Source of the DNA: Gemmatimonadota bacterium
Lineage (GTDB): Bacteria > Gemmatimonadota > Gemmatimonadetes > Longimicrobiales > Gaopeijiaceae
Assembly (NCBI GenBank): GCA_022826005.1
Contig: JAJDVT010000100.1
Span: 1-64,000 of the forward strand
Reading direction: 5' to 3'
DNA length: 64,000 nt
Within the stretch, counting starts at the first letter, position 1, and every line of letters begins with the position of its first letter. The notes under the pieces were generated by a model, which saw only the letters and a list, made by a program, of their open reading frames with translations, had not been told where the DNA came from and made no database searches. The translations under genes were made by a program, and so were the position numbers. Below, one piece after another: positions 50,784 through 60,843 of this stretch.

Positions 50784-53620
50784 CCGGTTGGAGGGGTTTG
50801 GCGCTGGGGTCGGCGATGACCCTCCTGGCGGCGGTTCCGGGCGCACAGGCCCAGGAGCGGGCCGGGCAGGCGGCGCCAGAGTTCGAGGTGACGGGCACGG
50901 TCGTGGACACGGCCGGCGTGGGACTGGCGAACGCCATGGTGGTGGCGCTGTCGCGCGAGGATTCGGTGCTCGTGAAATACTCCATGACCAACCGCGACGG
51001 ACACTTCAGCATCCCGAGGCTGGCGGGTGGGGAGTACATCCTGCAGGTCACCCAGTTGGGCTACCGGGCCGTGCGCCGCGATTTCGACGTCACCGACGCG
51101 GACTTCGACGCGGGCCGGGTGGTCATGGAGGTGATGGCGGTCGAGGTGGAGGACCTGGTGGTGAGCATCGAGCACGTCCCCTTCATCAACCGCCGGGACA
51201 CGCTCAGCTACAATCCGGCCGCGTTCCAGACGCCGCCGAACGCCACGGTCGAGGACCTGCTGCGCCGGCTGCCCGGGATCGAGGTCGCGGCCGACGGCTC
51301 GATCAAGGCCCAGGGCGAGGACGTGCAGAACGTCCTGGTCGACGGCAGGGAGTTCTTCGGCCGGGATCCGACCATCGCGACGCGCAATCTCCCGGCTGCC
51401 GCCATCCGGCAGGTCGATGTCTACGACAAGCAATCGGACATGGCGGAGTTCACCGGCATCCCCGACGGGGAAGACGAGCGTACCGTCGACCTCAGGCTGA
51501 AGGAGGAGGCCAGGGTCGGATACTTCGGACGGGCGAGCGGGGGGTTCGGCAGCGACATCAACAATCGGGGGCGGCTCGGAGGCACGGCCGCGAACGACGC
51601 GCGCTACGATGGCGCGCTGAACCTGAATCGTTTTTCCCCCACGGGGCAGTACGCGGTGATCCTGAACGCGAACAACGTGGGCAATGCCGGATTCTCGTCG
51701 GCCGGCATCGGCGAAATGGTCATCGGCGATCTCATGATGTTCGGCGGCGGCGTGGATATGCTGTCCGGGATGCTGGGCGGGGGTGGCGGCGGCTTCAGCG
51801 AATCCATGAGCGGCGGGGTCAACGCCAGCCATGAGTTCGGCAACAACAACTGGCTGCGGTCGAGTTACTTCTACAATGAGCTGGACAACGTCCGGAACAG
51901 CACGGTGCAGCAGCAGGCCCTCTTCGGATCGGATGTCGCCTCCGTGCTCGACCAGTCCTCCAGCAGCGAATCGAACAGCGGGGGCCACCGTCTGAACCTG
52001 AACGGACAGCTCGCCCTTTCCCCGGGGCACCAGCTCCGGGTCAGGGTCAATGCGAACCTGCGATCCTCGCTGACGTCGCAGTTCACCACCCAGGAGACGC
52101 ACAACGCCGCCGGCGGCATGCTGAATTCGGCAGTCACCGACCACTTCACCGACGGAGACGACCTGGGCGGCGATGCGCAGCTTACCTGGCGCAAGCGGCT
52201 GGACGAGTCCGGCCGTTCGCTGGTGGCCGAGTTCCGCACCGGGATCTCGGACTACGACTACGGCGGGGAACTCTCCTCGCGGGTGAGCGGTCTCCGTCGC
52301 GGGCCCGGAGAGTCCGGCCGCGTGGAGGAGACGCTCCAGGAACAGAACCGGGTTGGAAGGACGTGGGACAACAGTGCGCGCCTGTCGCTGACCCAGCCCC
52401 TGGGTGAAGGCCACTCCCTGGAGGTGTTCGGCCAGAGAAACTCGACGAGCGAAGACCGGGACAATCCGGTGTACGACATCGTCGACGATGCGCGCGTGTT
52501 CAACCGGGCGCGCAGCACGGGTTTCGAGCGCGCCTACACCTACTACCGCGCCGGGGCCCGCTTCAGCCGAATCGGCGAAGGCTACTGGATCTCGACCGGA
52601 CTGAGGGTGCAGCGCTCCAACCTCGACGGGGTGATCAGCGACCGTGACCAGAGGATCGAAAACGGCTACACCCACCTGCTCGCGAACGTGGACCTGAAGA
52701 CGGAGGTCAAGGAAGGCCACAACCTCAGCGTCGGGTACAGCACCTCCAGCCGGGAACCGTCGCTGACCCAGCTGCAGCCCTTCGTGAACAACACCGACCC
52801 GCTGAACATCTACACGGGCAACCCGGATCTGGAACCGGAATACACCCACAGCCTGAAGGCCGACTACCGGTTCTTCGACCAGTTCAGCTTTGTGAATTTT
52901 TTCACATTCGGCGGCTTCACCTACACCGACAACACGATCGCCCAGTCCCGGTCCTACGACGAGCGCGGGGTGCAGACCCGCTTCCCGATCAACACCGACG
53001 GGTCCTGGTCGGCCAGCGTGGGGGCCAATTTCGGCACGCCGGTCCGCAGGCTCGGGGTGGACGTGGATCTGGAGTACAGGGTCGCCTATACCGAGGGCAC
53101 CGAGCTGGTGAACCTCGTCGCGAACGACAACCGGTCCACGACCAACACGGTCCAGCTCAGCCTGAACAACCGGGTCAGGGACCGGTTCGACGTGCGCGCG
53201 GGAGCCAGCTTCAGCTTCAACGACGCCCGCTACTCGCTGAACCAGGAACTCAACCGGACGTACGTGAACAGCCGTTACTTCGCGAACGGCACGCTCTACG
53301 CGCCCGGTGCCTGGACGATCCGGTCTACTTTCAGCTACCAGGTTTTCGACCGGGACCTCTACGGCTCCTCGCAGTCCCGCTTCGGCCAGCCGGAGAACAT
53401 CGCGCGCTGGGACGCCTCGGTGATGCGGCGGCTGCTCGACAACCGAGTCGAGATCGAACTGCGCGCCAACGATCTCCTCAACCAGAATCAGGGTGTCACC
53501 ATCTCCAACCGCCCCAACTTCATCCAGGAATCGCGGACCGAGTCGCTGGGCCAGTTGTTCATGTTGCGGGCATCCTACAGGCTGGGGGGACGGGGGTTCA
53601 TCGGGGGGTTTATCGGCTGA
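50780..53620 (+). CDS. TonB-dependent receptor-like outer-membrane barrel, copy 1
   Basis: A 946-residue protein. A signal peptide (about 1-24) is followed by a carboxypeptidase-regulatory-like domain (about 35-115: VTGTVVDTAGVGLANAMVVALS). The plug-like domain (about 130-235) has NATVEDLLRRLPGIEV, NVLVDGREFFGRD and RQVDVYDKQSD. The remainder is a large beta-barrel of the OMP_b-brl_3 type, with repeated FF, NY and TY strands; it ends SYRLGGRGFIGGF. A Gly-rich loop (LGGGGGGFSESM, about 330) is notable. It would mediate TonB-type uptake of an unknown ligand. Confidence 0.88.
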   Translation: MTGWRGLALGSAMTLLAAVPGAQAQERAGQAAPEFEVTGTVVDTAGVGLANAMVVALSREDSVLVKYSMTNRDGHFSIPRLAGGEYILQVTQLGYRAVRRDFDVTDADFDAGRVVMEVMAVEVEDLVVSIEHVPFINRRDTLSYNPAAFQTPPNATVEDLLRRLPGIEVAADGSIKAQGEDVQNVLVDGREFFGRDPTIATRNLPAAAIRQVDVYDKQSDMAEFTGIPDGEDERTVDLRLKEEARVGYFGRASGGFGSDINNRGRLGGTAANDARYDGALNLNRFSPTGQYAVILNANNVGNAGFSSAGIGEMVIGDLMMFGGGVDMLSGMLGGGGGGFSESMSGGVNASHEFGNNNWLRSSYFYNELDNVRNSTVQQQALFGSDVASVLDQSSSSESNSGGHRLNLNGQLALSPGHQLRVRVNANLRSSLTSQFTTQETHNAAGGMLNSAVTDHFTDGDDLGGDAQLTWRKRLDESGRSLVAEFRTGISDYDYGGELSSRVSGLRRGPGESGRVEETLQEQNRVGRTWDNSARLSLTQPLGEGHSLEVFGQRNSTSEDRDNPVYDIVDDARVFNRARSTGFERAYTYYRAGARFSRIGEGYWISTGLRVQRSNLDGVISDRDQRIENGYTHLLANVDLKTEVKEGHNLSVGYSTSSREPSLTQLQPFVNNTDPLNIYTGNPDLEPEYTHSLKADYRFFDQFSFVNFFTFGGFTYTDNTIAQSRSYDERGVQTRFPINTDGSWSASVGANFGTPVRRLGVDVDLEYRVAYTEGTELVNLVANDNRSTTNTVQLSLNNRVRDRFDVRAGASFSFNDARYSLNQELNRTYVNSRYFANGTLYAPGAWTIRSTFSYQVFDRDLYGSSQSRFGQPENIARWDASVMRRLLDNRVEIELRANDLLNQNQGVTISNRPNFIQESRTESLGQLFMLRASYRLGGRGFIGGFIG

Positions 53621-53811
53621 AGCCCGGTCGGCCGGGGGCTTCACCGGCTGCAGTGGGATAGCGAGTCCGTCGCCTGCGTTTCCGCTCGCCTAACGCTCAG
53701 GGCACTTGAGGTGTCCTAGATAACGTGGGCGCACCAGCGGGCCGGTGAACGAGGCCGGCACTCGGTGGGTCCTGACGACTGAGGCACTCAAGGAGGGAGA
53801 GACGCGGAGAC

Positions 53812-54741
53812 ATGCCACTGATTCGCCCGTCCCGGTCGGCAGCCACGCGGGGTCGCGCTCGCGCAGGCGGCAAGCCCGATCGCGGGACCGCTGCCCTTTC
53901 CGCCGCCGTCGGTTTCGCGCTCCTCCTGACTCCCGCGGCCGTGACCGCGCAGGAGGGCACCATCACCTACACGCACGTTGTGAAGCGTGAAATGCCGGCA
54001 GGCGGCGGTGGCCAACGGGGGGGTCCTCCGGGCTTCCGCGGCGGGCAGCAGTTCGCTCCACCCCCCCGCACCGCCACGGTGGCGGTCCACTTCAGCCCTT
54101 CGCATTGGCTGATGGTTCCACCGCAGCGCGGTCCGGGCCGGGGCGAAGGAGGGGGCCAGCGAGTCCGCGCAGGAGGCGATGCCGACCGTCCGCGTGGGGA
54201 CGGTGGTGGCGGCGGCTTCGGGCGCTGGGGCAGGGGCGGGTTCGGTTGGGGTGCCACCGGGTCCGATCCGTATGCCGCGACCGAACTGAGGGCGGCGTTC
54301 GTGGACCCCGAGGCGGGCACCATGGTCGAGGCGCGCAGGTTCCTGGGCCGCACCTTTCGGGTGACCCGGGAAAGGCCCTCGCTGGAGTGGCAGCTGACCT
54401 CCGAACAGGCCGAGCACCTGGGATACATGGTGATCAAGGCCACCGCCCGGCAGGACAGCGCAACGACGATCGAGGCGTGGTTCACGCCGCAGATCCCGGT
54501 CTTCGGTGGCCCCGCCTCCTACGGCGGACTTCCCGGGATGATCCTGGTGCTGTCCGTGAACGACGGACAGATCCAGTACCAGGCCACCGAGGTGTTGCTG
54601 GGCGAACTGGAGGAAGGACTGATTACCCCGCCCGACGAAGGCGACGAGATCTCGCAGGAGGAGTTCGAGCGAATCGTCAAGGAGCGGCTGGAAGAGATGG
54701 CAAGGATGAGACGGCCCCCTGGTGGGGACGGAAGGCGATAA
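53812..54741 (+). CDS. GLPGLI family protein, copy 2
   Basis: A 309-residue paralogue of copy 1 with the same signal-to-core start (EGTITYTHVVKRE) and the same GPASYGGLPGMIL hallmark. It differs by two Gly/Arg-rich insertions, about 60-80 (GGGGQRGGPPGFRGG) and about 103-150 (GEGGGQRVRAGGD to GGFGWGATG). These make it low-complexity where copy 1 has a Met/Lys-rich stretch. A GGAGAC site precedes the ATG. Thirteen bases separate it from the second barrel gene. Confidence 0.85.
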   Translation: MPLIRPSRSAATRGRARAGGKPDRGTAALSAAVGFALLLTPAAVTAQEGTITYTHVVKREMPAGGGGQRGGPPGFRGGQQFAPPPRTATVAVHFSPSHWLMVPPQRGPGRGEGGGQRVRAGGDADRPRGDGGGGGFGRWGRGGFGWGATGSDPYAATELRAAFVDPEAGTMVEARRFLGRTFRVTRERPSLEWQLTSEQAEHLGYMVIKATARQDSATTIEAWFTPQIPVFGGPASYGGLPGMILVLSVNDGQIQYQATEVLLGELEEGLITPPDEGDEISQEEFERIVKERLEEMARMRRPPGGDGRR

Positions 54742-54754
54742 GGGAGCACAGACA

Positions 54755-57607
54755 GTGAATACATGGAACCCGAATTCGGGCGGTCGGCCGGCGAAGCGGG
54801 TGGGCGCATGGATGCCGGTCCTCGCGACCTTGGGCTGCGCGGCGGCCTTGCTGGCGTTCGCCCCGCCCGCGCAGGCGCAACAACAGTACGAGGTGAAGGG
54901 CGCGGTCACGGATTCGTCCGGCACGGCGCTGCCGAACGCCATGGTGGTCGCCCTGGCCCGGGAAGACTCGGTGCTCGTCAAGTTCTCCCTCACGAACGGG
55001 GACGGGAACTTCACGATCACCAGGCTGCCGGCCGGCGAGTACATCCTGCAGGTCACGCTGATCGGCTACGAAACCATCCGCCGCGACTTCGACGTCACCG
55101 ACGGCGATATCGACGCCGGCAAGGTCGCGATGGAGGTGCTGGCGGTCGAAGTCGACCCGCTGGTCGTGAGCATCGAGCACGTGCCGTTCATCAACAATCG
55201 CGACACGCTCAGCTACAACGCGGCCGCCTTCGAGACGCCGCCGAACGCCACGGTGGAAGACCTGCTCAAGCGTCTTCCGGGGATCGAGGTCGACGACGAC
55301 GGCTCGATCACGGCGCAGGGCGAGGCGGTGCAGAATGTCCTGGTGGACGGCAGGGAGTTCTTCGGCGGCGACGGCACGATCGCGACGCGCAACCTCCCGG
55401 CCGACGCGATCCGGCAGGTCGATGTCTATGACAAGGAGTCGGACATGGCCGAGTTCACGGGCATCGCCGACGGCAACGAGGAGCGTACTTTGGACCTCAA
55501 GCTCCGCGAGGAAGCCAAGGTGGGGTACTTCGGCAGGACCAACGGAGCCCTGGGCAGCGACGTGAACACCCAGCCCCGGATTGGGGGAACGGCTGCGGAC
55601 GATGCACGCTACGACGGCTTCCTCAACCTGAACCGCTTTTCGCCTTCGGGGCAGTACGCGCTGATCCTGAACGCGAACAACGTCAACCAGCGCAGAGGCG
55701 GCAGGGGCGGCGGCGGTGGCGGCGGCGGTTTCACGGAGACCATGAGCGTGGCCGTCAATGCCAGCAACGACTTCACCGACGACGATTGGCTGCGTTCCTC
55801 CTACACCTTCAATGAATCGGACAACGAGCGGAACAGCACGGTTCAGCAGCAGACGCTGTTCGGCTCCGATCTCTCGTCACTCGTCGACCGGCTGAGCGGC
55901 TCGGAGTCCAACAACCGGAATCACAGGGTCAACCTGAACGGGCAGATCCAGCTCGCGGAGGGCAACCAGCTGCGCCTGCGGGTCAACGGCAATCTCACGA
56001 CTTCGGGCAGCTCAAGCTTCAGCAATCAGGAGACGCACAACACCTCGGGTGGCCTTCTGAACTCGGCGAAGACGGACCAACTGGTGGACAGCGACGACCT
56101 GGGCGGCGACGCCCAGTTGACCTGGCGCAAGCGGCTGGGCACCTCCGGCCGTGCGCTCGTAGCCGAATTCCAGAGCCGGATCTCGGACTCCGACCAGCTC
56201 ACGGAACTCTCCTCGGAACTGGTTGGAGTCAGCCGTGGAGGGGGGCGCGGGGGAGATGGGGGATCCGGTGGGTCGATGGAACCGGAATACACTCTGGAGG
56301 AACAGCTCCGTGACAGCCGCAGCTGGAACAACAGCGCCCGGTTCTCGCTGACCCAGCCTCTGGGCCAGGGTCAGATCCTGGAGGTCTTCGGCCGGGCGAA
56401 CGCGACGGGCGAAGACAGGGACAATCCGGTCTACGACATCGTGGACGGCTCCCGCGTGCTCAACGCGCCCCGGAGCAACGGATTCGAGCGTGCCTACACC
56501 TACTACAACGCCGGCACGCGCTTCAACCGCAACAACGAGCGCTACCGGTTCGTGAGCGGCCTGGAGGTCCGGCGTTCGAACCTGGACGGGCTCATCCAGA
56601 ACCGGGACGAGCGGATCGCGAACAGCTACACCCACGTTCTGCCGAACATGAACTTCCGGATCGAGGTCAAGGAGAACCACAACGTCAACTTCCGGTACAA
56701 CACCTCGACCCGGGAACCGTCGCTCACCCAGCTGCAGCCGTTCGTGAACAACACCAACCCGCTGAACATCTATACCGGGAACCCCGACCTGGTGCCCGAG
56801 TATACGCACCGGCTCAACGGGGAGTACAGGTTCTTCGACCAGTTCAGCTTCCGGAACTTCTTCACCTTCTTCAACTACACCTACACCCACAACACGATCG
56901 CGCAGTCGCGCCTGTACGACGACCGGGGGGTCCAGACCCGTTCGCCGATCAACACGGCGGCGTCGTGGTCGGGGAACGTCGGTGCCAACTACGGCACGCC
57001 GATCCGGCGCCTCGGCGTGGATGTGGACCTCGAGTACCGCCTCAGCTATTCGGAGGGGACCGAACTGATCAACCTGGTCGCGAACGACAACCAGTCGATC
57101 CGCAACACGGTGGAGTTCAACATCGAGAACCGGAACAGGGAGCGGGTCGATGTGGAGGTCGGGGCCACCTTCAACTTCAACAACGCCCGCTATTCGCTCA
57201 ACGAGGAACTCAACCGCGACTATGTCAACAGCACCTACCGCCTGGAAGCGAACATCTATCCGACCAGCGCGTGGGTGATCGAGACGGACCTGAGGTACCA
57301 GGTCTACGACGACAACCTCTACGGCTCGACCCCGAACCAGTTCGGCGACGTGGAGAATGTGGCGCGCTGGAACGCGTCGATCATGCGCCGGATGCTTGAC
57401 AACCGGGTCGAGATCGAGTTCCGCGCCCGCGATCTCCTGAATCAGAACCGGGGGATCAGCATCAGCAACAACTCCAACTTCATCCAGGAGTCGCGCACGG
57501 ATTCGCTCGGCCGGTACTTCATGCTGCAGATCAACTACCGGCTGGGGACGCAGTTCACGCGCGGCGGGCGCGGGGGCGACTGGGGAGGCCGGGGACGCGG
57601 GAGGTAG
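54755..57607 (+). CDS. TonB-dependent receptor-like outer-membrane barrel, copy 2
   Basis: A 950-residue paralogue of the barrel at 50780, similar across its full length. I chose the GTG at 54755 because GGGAG lies nine bases upstream. Signal about 1-38; regulatory-like domain about 43-125 (VKGAVTDSSGTALPNAMVVALA); plug about 140-245 (NVLVDGREFFGGDG). The barrel includes paired FVNNTNPLNIYTGNPDL and TYTHNTIAQSR strands. Gly-rich insertions occur at about 310 (RRGGRGGGGGGGGF) and at the C-terminus (RGGRGGDWGGRGRGR), where most barrels end in an aromatic. The gene is followed by a strong terminator. Confidence 0.88.
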   Translation: MNTWNPNSGGRPAKRVGAWMPVLATLGCAAALLAFAPPAQAQQQYEVKGAVTDSSGTALPNAMVVALAREDSVLVKFSLTNGDGNFTITRLPAGEYILQVTLIGYETIRRDFDVTDGDIDAGKVAMEVLAVEVDPLVVSIEHVPFINNRDTLSYNAAAFETPPNATVEDLLKRLPGIEVDDDGSITAQGEAVQNVLVDGREFFGGDGTIATRNLPADAIRQVDVYDKESDMAEFTGIADGNEERTLDLKLREEAKVGYFGRTNGALGSDVNTQPRIGGTAADDARYDGFLNLNRFSPSGQYALILNANNVNQRRGGRGGGGGGGGFTETMSVAVNASNDFTDDDWLRSSYTFNESDNERNSTVQQQTLFGSDLSSLVDRLSGSESNNRNHRVNLNGQIQLAEGNQLRLRVNGNLTTSGSSSFSNQETHNTSGGLLNSAKTDQLVDSDDLGGDAQLTWRKRLGTSGRALVAEFQSRISDSDQLTELSSELVGVSRGGGRGGDGGSGGSMEPEYTLEEQLRDSRSWNNSARFSLTQPLGQGQILEVFGRANATGEDRDNPVYDIVDGSRVLNAPRSNGFERAYTYYNAGTRFNRNNERYRFVSGLEVRRSNLDGLIQNRDERIANSYTHVLPNMNFRIEVKENHNVNFRYNTSTREPSLTQLQPFVNNTNPLNIYTGNPDLVPEYTHRLNGEYRFFDQFSFRNFFTFFNYTYTHNTIAQSRLYDDRGVQTRSPINTAASWSGNVGANYGTPIRRLGVDVDLEYRLSYSEGTELINLVANDNQSIRNTVEFNIENRNRERVDVEVGATFNFNNARYSLNEELNRDYVNSTYRLEANIYPTSAWVIETDLRYQVYDDNLYGSTPNQFGDVENVARWNASIMRRMLDNRVEIEFRARDLLNQNRGISISNNSNFIQESRTDSLGRYFMLQINYRLGTQFTRGGRGGDWGGRGRGR

Positions 57608-57637
57608 AAGCCAGGTAGCGGCCGCGGGGTAGACCAA

Positions 57638-57669
57638 GGGGGCGTCCCGGTTGGGGCGCCCCCTTTTTT
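57638..57669 (+). terminator. Rho-independent terminator of the GLPGLI-barrel module
   Basis: An 11-bp GC stem (57638-57648 with 57653-57663; one T-G pair), loop GGTT, followed by six T residues (57664-57669). It lies 30 bases after the second barrel stop and is the clearest terminator in the window. Confidence 0.9.
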
Positions 57670-57789
57670 CGTCGGTGAAGGCGTTATCGTTCGGGGATAG
57701 GCGGGTGATTCGGGAGCCGCGGACTGGGCGCGCAGACCCGCCAGGGTATGACCTTACCCTCAGTCATGGGATTGAGACGCATGATGCAT

Positions 57790-57826
57790 GTAATGCATAC
57801 TGTACATAGTGTAATGCGCAGTTGTC
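57790..57826. promoter_or_regulatory. Tandem GTAAnG-N4 motif, copy D
   Basis: Units GTAATGCATACTGTAC (57790-57805) and GTAATGCGCAGTTGTC (57811-57826) start 21 bp apart. The second is degenerate and contains the proposed ATG (57814). TTGAGA (57772-57777) with CATACT (57796-57801) could be a promoter overlapped by the motif. Confidence 0.45.
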
Positions 57827-59484
57827 ATGTCCTGGCCCGCTTTGCGGGTGTTGTGGCCCTGGCCGGCGCGGCCGCGTGCAGCGACCCTCGCGCCCCGGTC
57901 TGGACGGACGGGGACTTCGAGGACTGGGAGGACATCGCACCCGTCGCGGTGGACCCGATGGGTGACGCCGGGCGGGGATCGCCGGTCGATCTCCGGTCAG
58001 TGGCCGTGCAGGATGATGCGCGCTTTTTGCACATCCTGATCAACCTGGGCGCCACGGTTACCGTGCAGGGGATGCGCGGCTCGGTGGAGGTCGTGCTCGA
58101 CGCCGATGGCGATCCCGCCACGGGGGGGCCGTACGGTGGGGTGGAGGGCGCCGATCTGGCCATTGTGCTGTCCCGGGAAGTTGCCGCGGGCAGCGATGTG
58201 CACGGGGCCGGCGTGGGGGTTCGGCGCATTGGCCCCCATGGCCCCGGCGAGGTGGAGGGGTCGGGGGTTGTGGGGTTGCTGGTGTCTCCCACGCATTCGT
58301 CGGACCGGTTCGAATTGCGGGTGGAGCGGGGGGCGGGTGTGGGGATGGGGAGCGGGGTGGCTGGGCGGTTGCGGTACACGCGTGGCGGCGACGTGGTGGA
58401 CGAAACGCCGGTCTTCACGCATGCGCTGGTCACCGAGCCGGGTGGTGATCCACCCCTTCGCGGTGCCGATGACGTGGCCAGGGCGCCGGGCACGCACCGG
58501 GTGGTGGTCTGGAACGTGTCGTCGCGGAGCTTCCAGGCGAATCGGCGCGCCTTTCAGCGCGTGCTCGCGGGCCTCGCGGCCGATGTGCTCCTGATCGACG
58601 AGGTCCACGCCGATGTGACGATGGAGGAGCTGGTGCTGTTTGGGGAGGGGATGCGTGTGGGCGCGGTGGTGCAGGGTGCGCGTGGGGGCCGGGGCGTGGG
58701 GGAAGGGGGACTCGGGGCCGCGGCGCCGGGAGACCAACGCCCGGCCGTGGCGCCGGAAGCGTGGACGTGGTGGCTGGCCTCGGGTGGAGGCCGCCAGCGC
58801 ACCGTGGTGGGTGCGCGGGGACTCGAGGTGCGGGGGGCGGGTGGTTTGGCCAGGATCGACCACGCGCCGGGCGCGCTGGAGGGGTGGGTGGGGGAGGCGG
58901 GCGACGATCCCGAGTCGCCCGGGATGGCTCCGCCAGCGGAACTGGCGATGGCGGAAGAGGAAGGCGGGCTCTCGGCGACCGGCGCCTGGGTGACGCTGGA
59001 CGGGCGCGATGTGCTGTTCGTGCCCGTCGACCTTCAGAGCGCCGGGTACGACGGATCCCCTCGCGACCGGCTGCGGGAACTCCAGGCCCGGACCCTCAAC
59101 CGTGCGGTTGCGGCAGCACTGGCCGAGCGACCCGGCACCGGCCTTGTCATCGGTGGCGACCTCAACCTGGTGGGATCCGCCCGCCCGCTGGACGAGTTGC
59201 GAAGCGGCCTGGGAATCGCCGGGGACGACCTGGCGGTTGCCCGCCTGGAACGTCTGCGGGACCGTTCCCTGTCAACCTGGCGCAGAACCTGGGGCGATGA
59301 CCCGTTCTCGCCCGGCAGGCTGGACTTCGTCCTCTACCGGGGAGCGGTGCTCCGGGCGCAGCGGGCGTTCGTCTTCGACGCGGCGGACATGACTGCCGAC
59401 GCCCTGCGCGAACTGGGGATCCGGGGCTCGGACACCGATCACTCCGATCACCTGCCGCTGGTGGTGGACTTTCGGTTGCGGTGA
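57814..59484 (+). CDS. Endonuclease/exonuclease/phosphatase-fold lipoprotein
   Basis: A 556-residue lipoprotein. I chose ATG at 57814 because it gives a clean lipoprotein signal (Arg-rich start, LAGAAAC, Cys22); an ATG at 57748 would put 22 odd residues in front. Residues of about 35-190 form a CBM9/DOMON-like sandwich (WTDGDFEDWEDI, VEVVLDADGDPATGG). Residues of about 230-556 hold the EEP fold: HRVVVWNVSS, VLLIDEVHAD, IGGDLNLVGS (about 450) and the final SDHLPLVVDF His pair. Acts as a secreted nuclease- or phosphodiesterase-like protein; the usual NxxE-type Glu is replaced by a DE pair, so activity is uncertain. Confidence 0.7.
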   Translation: MRSCHVLARFAGVVALAGAAACSDPRAPVWTDGDFEDWEDIAPVAVDPMGDAGRGSPVDLRSVAVQDDARFLHILINLGATVTVQGMRGSVEVVLDADGDPATGGPYGGVEGADLAIVLSREVAAGSDVHGAGVGVRRIGPHGPGEVEGSGVVGLLVSPTHSSDRFELRVERGAGVGMGSGVAGRLRYTRGGDVVDETPVFTHALVTEPGGDPPLRGADDVARAPGTHRVVVWNVSSRSFQANRRAFQRVLAGLAADVLLIDEVHADVTMEELVLFGEGMRVGAVVQGARGGRGVGEGGLGAAAPGDQRPAVAPEAWTWWLASGGGRQRTVVGARGLEVRGAGGLARIDHAPGALEGWVGEAGDDPESPGMAPPAELAMAEEEGGLSATGAWVTLDGRDVLFVPVDLQSAGYDGSPRDRLRELQARTLNRAVAAALAERPGTGLVIGGDLNLVGSARPLDELRSGLGIAGDDLAVARLERLRDRSLSTWRRTWGDDPFSPGRLDFVLYRGAVLRAQRAFVFDAADMTADALRELGIRGSDTDHSDHLPLVVDFRLR

Positions 59485-59519
59485 AGTGTGGACGCCAAGT
59501 CGGGAATGGGTCGGGCTCC

Positions 59520-60740
59520 CTATTCACACTCCCCCGGCACGACCAATTCGTATTGCGCGATGAACGGCACGTCCATTTCGGTGCGGCCGACGGCCCAGAC
59601 CCGGTCGCCGAGGGCGTCCCTGAAGGCTATGCCGGCCGGGGCATGCACACGGAACTCGGGTTCGCCGTCCGGGCCGAGAACAAGCCAGAGGGCTTCGTAA
59701 CCCTCCGGTGTGACCGCATCGCGCAGCCACACGCGTTCGTCATGCGTCAGGAAGAAGGATGAAACCGGCTCGAAGTAGTCGTAGAGGAGGAGGCCATCCG
59801 TTACGGCGGTTCGCAGGCCGGCCGGGGCGCCTCCGCCAAGTTGCCGGGCCATTGCCACCCCCCGCTCGGCAGCTTCCATGCCTTCTGCGATGAAGTCATT
59901 GCGCGCTTCACGAGATACACTTCGCAAGCGGGCTTCGATCGTGGTTTCGCGCGCCGAGCGGCCGTCCAGACCATAGCGGCGCAAAATGACCTCGTCCGGC
60001 TGGTTCGGTTCCCAATCGACCGTAACGACTCCTTCACCATTCGGGTGGATCCGGTAGAGCGGGGGCGTGACGAAGGGTTCATGGCCGAACGTGCCGACGC
60101 CCTTGATGTGCATGCGGGTGAAGTTGTACTTGAAGGCCAGTGTGTCACGCGCTGCCTCCGGACGAATGCCCACCAGCATCGGCAGCTCGACTCGCTTGAA
60201 TTCCGGCCGGGCTCCGGTCTCCGGATCCACGTCCCCGATGGGCGGAACGTAGAACCCGTAACCTCGGGCGAGCGGAAGCGACGTCCTCCACAGCGAGGGC
60301 GCGGAGCTTGGCGGGCCCCGGTCGGTCTCGGTCCGGATGTGCGCGCCGGCAGAGTCGAAGTAGGATATGTGGAGCAGCGTCAAGTGCTGCAACCACACCG
60401 TGTCGGCCACGAAGCCGAAGCTGCCGAGGAGGGTAAACTCGCCGGGTCCCTCGCCCTCGCCGCCGATGTATCGCACGAAACTGCCATCCGGTTCGAGCAC
60501 GGTGACCTGCGGATCCTGGCCCTTCAGGAAGAGTCTGCCGGAGCGATCGAGCTTGATCGAGGGAGTGCGCGAGAAGGCGAGCCACTCCGGCACATCGAGT
60601 GCGTCACCGAGGCGGAGAACTTCGCACGCCTCCCTGAGTTCGGCTTCGACGATGAGTTGAGCAGTCGCGCGGGTGGGCGGGAGAGTAGTGGTGGTCGCGG
60701 CGATTGCCGTGATGGCCAGCGAGCGAATGAACGACCCCAT
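59520..60740 (-). CDS. Secreted 6-bladed beta-propeller protein
   Basis: A 406-residue exported protein. ATG at 60740 has GGAAGG ten bases upstream and a signal peptide (about 1-29, ending RATAQ). Propeller blades are visible: PSIKLDRSGRLFLKGQDP, VTVLEPDGSFVRYIGGEGEGPGEF (about 85-95, the signature turn), LYRIHPNGEGVVTVDW and LVLGPDGEPEFRVHAP. It belongs to the same class as the gene at 8888. A mid-protein helical segment (about 265-290) interrupts the blades. The ligand is unknown. Confidence 0.75.
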   Translation of the reverse strand: MGSFIRSLAITAIAATTTTLPPTRATAQLIVEAELREACEVLRLGDALDVPEWLAFSRTPSIKLDRSGRLFLKGQDPQVTVLEPDGSFVRYIGGEGEGPGEFTLLGSFGFVADTVWLQHLTLLHISYFDSAGAHIRTETDRGPPSSAPSLWRTSLPLARGYGFYVPPIGDVDPETGARPEFKRVELPMLVGIRPEAARDTLAFKYNFTRMHIKGVGTFGHEPFVTPPLYRIHPNGEGVVTVDWEPNQPDEVILRRYGLDGRSARETTIEARLRSVSREARNDFIAEGMEAAERGVAMARQLGGGAPAGLRTAVTDGLLLYDYFEPVSSFFLTHDERVWLRDAVTPEGYEALWLVLGPDGEPEFRVHAPAGIAFRDALGDRVWAVGRTEMDVPFIAQYELVVPGECE

Positions 60741-60843
60741 CGTCAATCTGCCTTCCGTGGTGCAGGCCGGTGCGGGCCCGGAGTTGTGGCTGTCGGCGAC
60801 CGTCGGTGTGACGCTCGCCCCTCGGTAGATTGATTCAGTGAGG

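Noticed and set aside
53621-53811. A small peptide gene (RiPP precursor) between the two GLPGLI modules
   Set aside because: No open frame here has a ribosome site or a Gly/Cys-rich core sequence.
57748-57813. Upstream start of the EEP lipoprotein gene
   Set aside because: The 22 added residues are His/Met-rich and would bury the lipoprotein signal; 57814 gives a standard one.
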